Shown here piece after piece: positions 12,880 through 16,971 of a stretch of 16,971 nucleotides of DNA. Position numbers and translations under genes: made by a program. The notes below the pieces were generated by a model that ran no database searches, was not told the DNA's origin, and saw only the letters and a list, made by a program, of their open reading frames with translations. Each line of letters opens with the position of its first letter. Positions within the stretch are counted from its first letter, which is position 1. The stretch is from CAZSNT01 sp964607765 (lineage in GTDB: Bacteria > Verrucomicrobiota > Lentisphaeria > Oligosphaerales > JABHEG01). The DNA is taken from NCBI GenBank assembly GCA_964607765.1, contig CAZSNT010000199.1, positions 1 to 16,971 of the forward strand. Reading direction: 5' to 3'.

Positions 12880-15800
12880 TCACTTCACCCGCAGCAGGAG
12901 CGGGGTCATGGGCTTGGCCGTGAAGGTGCGTCCGAGGGTTTGGCCTGAGATGAGCTCTCTGATCTGACCATCACCCCTTCCGCCCAGCGTCACGGTGCGG
13001 GGCTCGCGCAGGTGGTTGCATACCGAAGCGACGTGGCTCTGCCCATGGGCGGCGGACCGGATCTCCACGCCGAAAACCGGCCGGCCGTCTGCCAGCACCT
13101 GCAATCGTGGCGCCAGCCCCCAGTCCGCCAGCCGTGTGCACATCGCACCATGCAGCGCGGCTGAGTCCACGTCGCCCGGAAGCGCTTCGACCGCGACGGC
13201 TTCCCGCGGCTGGTTGTATGCGTTACGTGTCGCCGCCTCACCCAGGCCCACCAGTCGTACGCCCTGCGCCGCCAGCTTCGCCAGGCCTGCCCTGGCCTGG
13301 TCCGGCAGGTGCGTGACGTTCGGCAGGATGACGACCTTCACCGTGTCCAGTGGACGGGGGAGCCTGCCGCTCGTTGCGGACTCCGCAAGCTCCCGTTCCG
13401 TAACGAATCCGAGCGGCAAGCCGAGGAAGTTCGCCGCCTCGTAGGCCACTTCCAGGTGGTGCCTGTGGTTCTGGCCGAGAACGATCGAAGACGGACTCCA
13501 GAGCAGGCCGATGGCGGGAGCCAGGTTCTGGATAGCGGCCACTTCGTGCGCCAGCCGGTTCAGGTCGAGATTGCAACGGCCGACCGCTTCGACACAGTCC
13601 GGACGGTGCAGGATCGAGCCGGTGATCGAGCTGGCGTGGTCATTGGTGCGTTCCCACACCCAGTAGGTAGTGGAGCTCTGGCCGTGGATCGCGTTCTGCC
13701 ACAGCTCGGCGTACAGGTGGGCGGGCGGGATCACGCTGTGATCGCGATCCCTGATGACGTGGTTCTCCGAGTTGAACACCGGCATGTCCGCCATGCTGCG
13801 CTGGAAGTCGTAGCCGGCCTGGATGTGCCGCCAGCCGTTGCTCCACAGCGGACCGTCTTGTGAGTACATGTTGTAGGCGTCGTTGCCGTTGTACTGGCTC
13901 AGTCGGGCGAACAGCTCCGGTGACACGCTCCAGAACCCGTGCAGCGTTTTCCGGAAGTGCGCGCCCATCATGATCTTCGCATGGACCGGGATGCCCGGGG
14001 CCATCTCGTGAATGACGTCCGCCATCCACTGGTGGAACGCCGCAAACGTCTCCTGGTTGAAACGGATGAAGTCGAGGCAGGCCGGGGACGCCTTGAACTC
14101 GGCTTTCGGTACTGCGATCTCCGCAAACGCTGCGTACTCCGTACCCCACCGCTCGTTGAGCACGGCGATTGTGCCGTGCCGCCTCTCGAGCCAGGCCGGC
14201 CAGGCTTTCGCGGCAACACGGCAGCGTTCCAGGTCGACCGAGATCGGTTCGTTGCTCAGGCAGAGCGAGTGCAGGGCCGGGTGGTCTTTGATGCGCGGGA
14301 TCACATAGCGCAGTGACTTCTCGATCACCGCACGTGCGTCGGGGTCGTGCACACAGTACTTGAGGAACCCCCCGTGGCACTCTCTCAGGTGCGGCCACTT
14401 CGCCATGGCCCAGCCCGGGAGATAGTGCGGACTCAGCAGCAGATTGACGGCGACGTTCGTCGCAGCGGCACGGTCGCACACGGCCAGGAAATCAGTGATT
14501 GCCCTGTCGGCATACTCCGTCTCGTTGGGCAGCACGGAGCGTGGTCCGAACTCGATCTGGAGGAAGTTACAGCCGTAGCCGGGGAACTTCTCCACGTCGC
14601 GTCGTACCTGTCCGAAATGGCCGTAGCCCGTGAAGAACACCGGGCCGCGTTCCACGCGTCCGTCCGGGAAACGCCGCGTGCCGATCGTCTGCGCGTGGGA
14701 GACGGCCAACTCGCCGGTCTGGTAGCGCGGGACGACCGGATCGACGGCGCGCCCGGCGGCAATGTCGCGGACGCGTGCCAACTCACGGGTTGCCATCTGC
14801 TCCAACAGGTTTGCCGCGTCCCAGGCGCGATCTATCTGCTCAGCCACCACATCGGCCTCGACCCACGGGATGAAGTTGTCGAGCACGGTGAGCGTGACAC
14901 GCGAGGCGGCGCCTTGCCCGCGTTCCTCCAACGCTTCCACCAGCGGCCGCAGTTCGTCACGCAGTGCGGCGACGGGAATCAGGCTGTCGCGAACACGCTC
15001 CGGGGAGACCAGATTCAGTGCACCGCGATGGTCGGCGAGAGTCTGCCCGTTGCGGGACAGCACTGCCGACATGACCAGCGTCTCCGGCGCCAGGTCTTCG
15101 AGGCGGGCGCGAAGTGTGATGAAGACGGCCTGCGTGCCGGCTGCGAGGTCCGCGCGTTCGGTCACAATCGCGGTGCCCGTGCCGTCCCCGAGCGCGACAT
15201 CCAAGGCTGCCGGAGCGTCGCTGTTTGCCACCGTGGCAATTCCTTCAGCTCGGAACTCCGAGCCGCAGAAACTCCACGTGTCGCTCGGCCAACGCTGCGG
15301 TGCCCAGCGAGTGGCGATGGACCGCCCTTTGTACATGATGTTCGGGCCTGTTGCGGGATGGAGGTCGACGGTGTCCCGGGCAACAGTGCCCTCCAATGCA
15401 GCCGGCAACGGGCGCACGCCTTCGCGCAGGGAAACGTCGTCGAGCCAGATGCCGTCGGTTGGGCGTTGCGTGACCAGCATCAGTGCGAACGAGGTCTCGT
15501 CCTCGCCGGTGGTGAACGTCTTGGCGACGCGTTCCCACCTGCCGGCCGTAGCCGGAAACGCACGTCGCACTTTCCAGCCTCTGCCGCCGCCGATCCAAGC
15601 GCCCGGGGACGCGGCTCCAGTTTTCACGAACGCGGACAGTGTGTAGCTGGTGCTCGGCTTGACTGTCACGCCGCCCACCAGGCCGAACCAGCCGTACACA
15701 TGCGCGCCGAACGGCGTGCCGTTGGTGAACTTCACACAAGTGTTGCCGGAATGCATGTCTGTCGTCTCGATGAACAGCTGTGCGTCCGTGTTGCGTTGGT

Positions 15801-16443
15801 CCCACATCCAGCCCTTGGGGCGCACACCGTCGATCTGTTCGAAGGATGGGTTGGGCACCAGATTCTCCCCCGGATCGAGCGGCGACACCACCAACCGTGC
15901 TTCACCGACCTTGAGTGGCGACTCGTAAACGAAATCGCTCGGAACGCCGCCTTGCTCGAGCATGATATCATCAACCCAGATCCCGTCCGTTTCGCTTTCG
16001 ATCAGAATGCGCACCGTGAACTGCGCGTCGCCGCTCGCCGTGTTGAAGGAGCCGACGACGCGCTGCCAGCCGTCCGTCCTCTTCGGGAACGCGAACCTGT
16101 GCTCCCACTTCCTGCCGCCGCCGATCCAGGCATCGCCACCGGCTGCCGTGCGCACGTAGCAGGACAGCGTATAGCGCGTGTTCGGGCGAACCGAGACGGT
16201 CTGGAACAGCGTGCCGTAGACGTGCGGCTTGCGACCGGTCGGGTTCTTGAGGCAAAGCCCGGTGTCCCCGGAGCGCGCGCTGTCCCCGTCCACTGTGCAG
16301 GTTGCGTTGCCCGGCCCGCCAACCCAGCGCCAATCGGCAATCCGCTCGCCGTCGGCTCCTTCGAAACTCGGGTTGTTCAGCAGGTTCCGGGCGTGCAGAA
16401 CGGGCCCAACGACGAGCGCCAGAAGCAAGAAAACGAAACGCAT
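12880..16443 (-). CDS. Secreted clan GH-A (GH42-like) glycoside hydrolase with two N-terminal CBM modules
   Basis: A 1187-residue exported enzyme. A signal peptide (MRFVFLLLALVVGPVLHA) comes first, then two CBM4/9-like jelly-roll modules (about 20-163 and 194-340), then a linking domain (about 350-590). A TIM barrel follows from FFTGYGHFGQ (603) to WVWERTNDH (about 936). The likely acid/base is E732 in LSNEP and the likely nucleophile E893 in FNSENH, 161 residues apart as in clan GH-A. A Rossmann-like domain (about 975-1070, VVILPNVTHLP) and a small C-terminal beta domain (ending TPLLLRVK) match the GH42 layout, though typical GH42 enzymes are around 650-700 residues without CBMs. Substrate is probably a beta-galactoside or related polysaccharide, not certain. 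The frame is open to 16506, but ATG 16443 has GGAG 7 nt upstream and starts the signal peptide. Confidence 0.85.
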   Translation of the reverse strand: MRFVFLLLALVVGPVLHARNLLNNPSFEGADGERIADWRWVGGPGNATCTVDGDSARSGDTGLCLKNPTGRKPHVYGTLFQTVSVRPNTRYTLSCYVRTAAGGDAWIGGGRKWEHRFAFPKRTDGWQRVVGSFNTASGDAQFTVRILIESETDGIWVDDIMLEQGGVPSDFVYESPLKVGEARLVVSPLDPGENLVPNPSFEQIDGVRPKGWMWDQRNTDAQLFIETTDMHSGNTCVKFTNGTPFGAHVYGWFGLVGGVTVKPSTSYTLSAFVKTGAASPGAWIGGGRGWKVRRAFPATAGRWERVAKTFTTGEDETSFALMLVTQRPTDGIWLDDVSLREGVRPLPAALEGTVARDTVDLHPATGPNIMYKGRSIATRWAPQRWPSDTWSFCGSEFRAEGIATVANSDAPAALDVALGDGTGTAIVTERADLAAGTQAVFITLRARLEDLAPETLVMSAVLSRNGQTLADHRGALNLVSPERVRDSLIPVAALRDELRPLVEALEERGQGAASRVTLTVLDNFIPWVEADVVAEQIDRAWDAANLLEQMATRELARVRDIAAGRAVDPVVPRYQTGELAVSHAQTIGTRRFPDGRVERGPVFFTGYGHFGQVRRDVEKFPGYGCNFLQIEFGPRSVLPNETEYADRAITDFLAVCDRAAATNVAVNLLLSPHYLPGWAMAKWPHLRECHGGFLKYCVHDPDARAVIEKSLRYVIPRIKDHPALHSLCLSNEPISVDLERCRVAAKAWPAWLERRHGTIAVLNERWGTEYAAFAEIAVPKAEFKASPACLDFIRFNQETFAAFHQWMADVIHEMAPGIPVHAKIMMGAHFRKTLHGFWSVSPELFARLSQYNGNDAYNMYSQDGPLWSNGWRHIQAGYDFQRSMADMPVFNSENHVIRDRDHSVIPPAHLYAELWQNAIHGQSSTTYWVWERTNDHASSITGSILHRPDCVEAVGRCNLDLNRLAHEVAAIQNLAPAIGLLWSPSSIVLGQNHRHHLEVAYEAANFLGLPLGFVTERELAESATSGRLPRPLDTVKVVILPNVTHLPDQARAGLAKLAAQGVRLVGLGEAATRNAYNQPREAVAVEALPGDVDSAALHGAMCTRLADWGLAPRLQVLADGRPVFGVEIRSAAHGQSHVASVCNHLREPRTVTLGGRGDGQIRELISGQTLGRTFTAKPMTPLLLRVK
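15424..16386 (-). repeat. Duplicated CBM4/9-like modules inside the glycosidase
   Basis: Two consecutive modules of about 145 residues align along their length: N-terminal NNPSFEGADG versus PNPSFEQIDG, then YTLSCYVRT versus YTLSAFVKT, WIGGGRKWEHRFAFP versus WIGGGRGWKVRRAFP, and TDGIWVDDIMLEQG versus TDGIWLDDVSLREG. They have diverged, so the duplication is not recent. Such modules usually bind polysaccharide, with aromatic residues in the cleft; the shared WIGGGR motif is a possible family marker. Confidence 0.75.
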
Positions 16444-16477
16444 GAGTGTCTCCACCAAACCCCATCGTCCCTGTGCA

Positions 16478-16506
16478 CCAATAACATGTCTTGCGTTGCT
16501 TGGCAA
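16478..16506 (-). promoter_or_regulatory. Weak candidate promoter of the glycosidase gene
   Basis: On the minus strand TTGCCA (16506-16501) is followed after 17 bp by TATTGG (16483-16478), which would start transcription about 30 nt before the ATG at 16443. Only a partial match to consensus, listed because position and spacing fit. Confidence 0.25.
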
Positions 16507-16734
16507 ACGGGTCGTGTTGCGCGCAGTAATGCCAGTTACGGGTGGCGCGTGGCGGTCAGGGGCTGCCCGCCGTACATCCGCAAGCAGGCCGCGCGGCCGC
16601 CGCCTTCGCGGGCGCGGCAGAGCGCTGCTATGGCGCGGCGACGGCCGAGCGGCACGGGTGCGCTCTGCTCCTCACGTAACTGGGCGGTTGCGCGCGTGCG
16701 GTCCGTTGCCGGACTGCCGTCTTCCCCCGGGGCC

Positions 16735-16752
16735 GCCGAGCACCGGCTCGGC
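16735..16752. repeat. Solitary hairpin copy related to the 36-bp tandem repeat
   Basis: GCCGAGC (16735-16741) and GCTCGGC (16746-16752) form a 7-bp perfect stem with loop ACCG. The stem is identical to that in the tandem units at 16881-16971, whose loop is ACCA. Including flanks (16727-16753), 24 of 27 positions match a tandem unit, so this is a dispersed relative. Confidence 0.65.
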
Positions 16753-16765
16753 TACCATGCTCAAT

Positions 16766-16794
16766 TTGACAGACTGCCATAATAAGGCTAATAA
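16766..16794 (+). promoter_or_regulatory. Candidate plus-strand promoter in an AT-rich island
   Basis: A perfect -35 TTGACA (16766-16771) is followed after 17 bp by TAATAA (16789-16794), in an AT-rich patch inside GC-rich DNA. The -10 is only a partial match. It would transcribe rightwards through the tandem repeat and out of the window, so its gene is not visible. Confidence 0.4.
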
Positions 16795-16880
16795 ATAGAG
16801 GCTTGGCTGTGTCAGCAGCAGCATCTCTTGACAGCGGGAGGCGACCAACTTGATTCCAAGAACAGAGACAGTGCAAAGCG

Positions 16881-16971
16881 CTGGGACCGCCGAGCACCAG
16901 CTCGGCTCGTTATCCCCTGGGACCGCCGAGCACCAGCTCGGCTCGTTATCCCCTGGGACCGCCGAGCACCA
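16881..16971. repeat. 36-bp tandem repeat of hairpin-forming units, running off the window
   Basis: Two identical full units (16881-16916 and 16917-16952) and the first 19 bp of a third (16953-16971) lie head to tail with no spacers. Each unit starts CTGGGACC, holds a 7-bp perfect stem GCCGAGC/GCTCGGC with loop ACCA (first copy 16889-16906) and ends CTCGTTATCCC. The copies show no differences. The array continues beyond the window, so total copy number is unknown. Absence of unique spacers excludes a CRISPR array. Confidence 0.9.

Larger units (their letters stand above)
16507..16880. other. Long non-coding stretch with GC-rich palindromes and an AT-rich island
   Basis: No convincing gene lies upstream of the glycosidase. 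The left part (to about 16755) is very GC-rich and includes a perfect 12-bp palindrome GGCCGCGCGGCC at 16587-16598. It also has the 12-mer CCTCACGTAACT at 16670-16681, which recurs at 64-75 at the other end of the window. Further right is a hairpin related to the tandem repeat (16735-16752). An AT-rich island (about 16760-16800) contains a candidate plus-strand promoter. Open frames crossing it lack protein-like features. Confidence 0.5.

Noticed and set aside
14347..16782. An 811-codon plus-strand open frame antisense to the glycosidase gene
   Set aside because: Its translation is rich in Arg, Gln, His and Cys with no domain or signal, whereas the opposite strand encodes a well-formed signal peptide, duplicated modules and catalytic motifs. 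Long antisense frames are common in GC-rich DNA.
16881..16971. A possible CRISPR array
   Set aside because: The 36-bp period is the full unit; there are no unique spacers between repeats and no cas genes in the window.

Overview
The window is strongly GC-rich and comes from a Gram-negative bacterium: it encodes an outer-membrane factor, a lipobox lipoprotein and a periplasmic adaptor. The mix of a DUF2089 regulator with a membrane partner, a QueG-like Fe-S protein next to a U32-like protein, a very large secreted glycosidase with carbohydrate-binding modules, and GC-rich hairpin repeats between genes fits the Planctomycetota/Verrucomicrobiota/Lentisphaerota-Kiritimatiellota sphere. That placement is inference; no rRNA or marker gene is present.

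Left part (1-2950). A two-gene minus-strand unit encodes a zinc-ribbon/HTH DUF2089 protein and a polytopic membrane protein carrying the same kind of SHOCT-like helical hairpin. An 18-bp near-palindrome covers the DUF2089 start codon. A 270-bp hairpin-bearing spacer follows, then a Cof-type HAD hydrolase on the minus strand, which is divergent from the next unit.

Middle-left (2885-5824, plus strand). A good sigma70-like promoter and three GAATAG repeats precede an IclR-family regulator. It is followed at short spacing by a QueG/reductive-dehalogenase-like [4Fe-4S] protein and a U32-family-like protein with two separate cysteine groups. This IclR + two-Fe-S-protein cassette is the best candidate for an uncharacterised, probably anaerobic, metabolic system.

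Middle-right (12808 down to 5779, minus strand). Seven genes are packed tightly, some with ATGA overlaps: a small secreted Cys-rich protein, an HlyD-type adaptor, a LolD/MacB-type ABC ATPase, two different FtsX-like permeases, a Cys-containing lipoprotein and a CzcC-like outer-membrane factor. Together they make a complete tripartite ABC exporter. The CzcC-type partner and the Cys-rich exported proteins suggest metal or thiol-reactive toxicant handling. The last gene overlaps the U32-like gene tail to tail.

Right part (16443 down to 12880, then to 16971). A 1187-residue secreted clan GH-A/GH42-like glycoside hydrolase carries two duplicated N-terminal CBM4/9-like modules. Upstream of it lies about 530 bp without a gene, holding a 12-bp palindrome, an AT-rich island with a candidate plus-strand promoter, and a 36-bp tandem repeat whose units each form a 7-bp hairpin and which runs off the window end.
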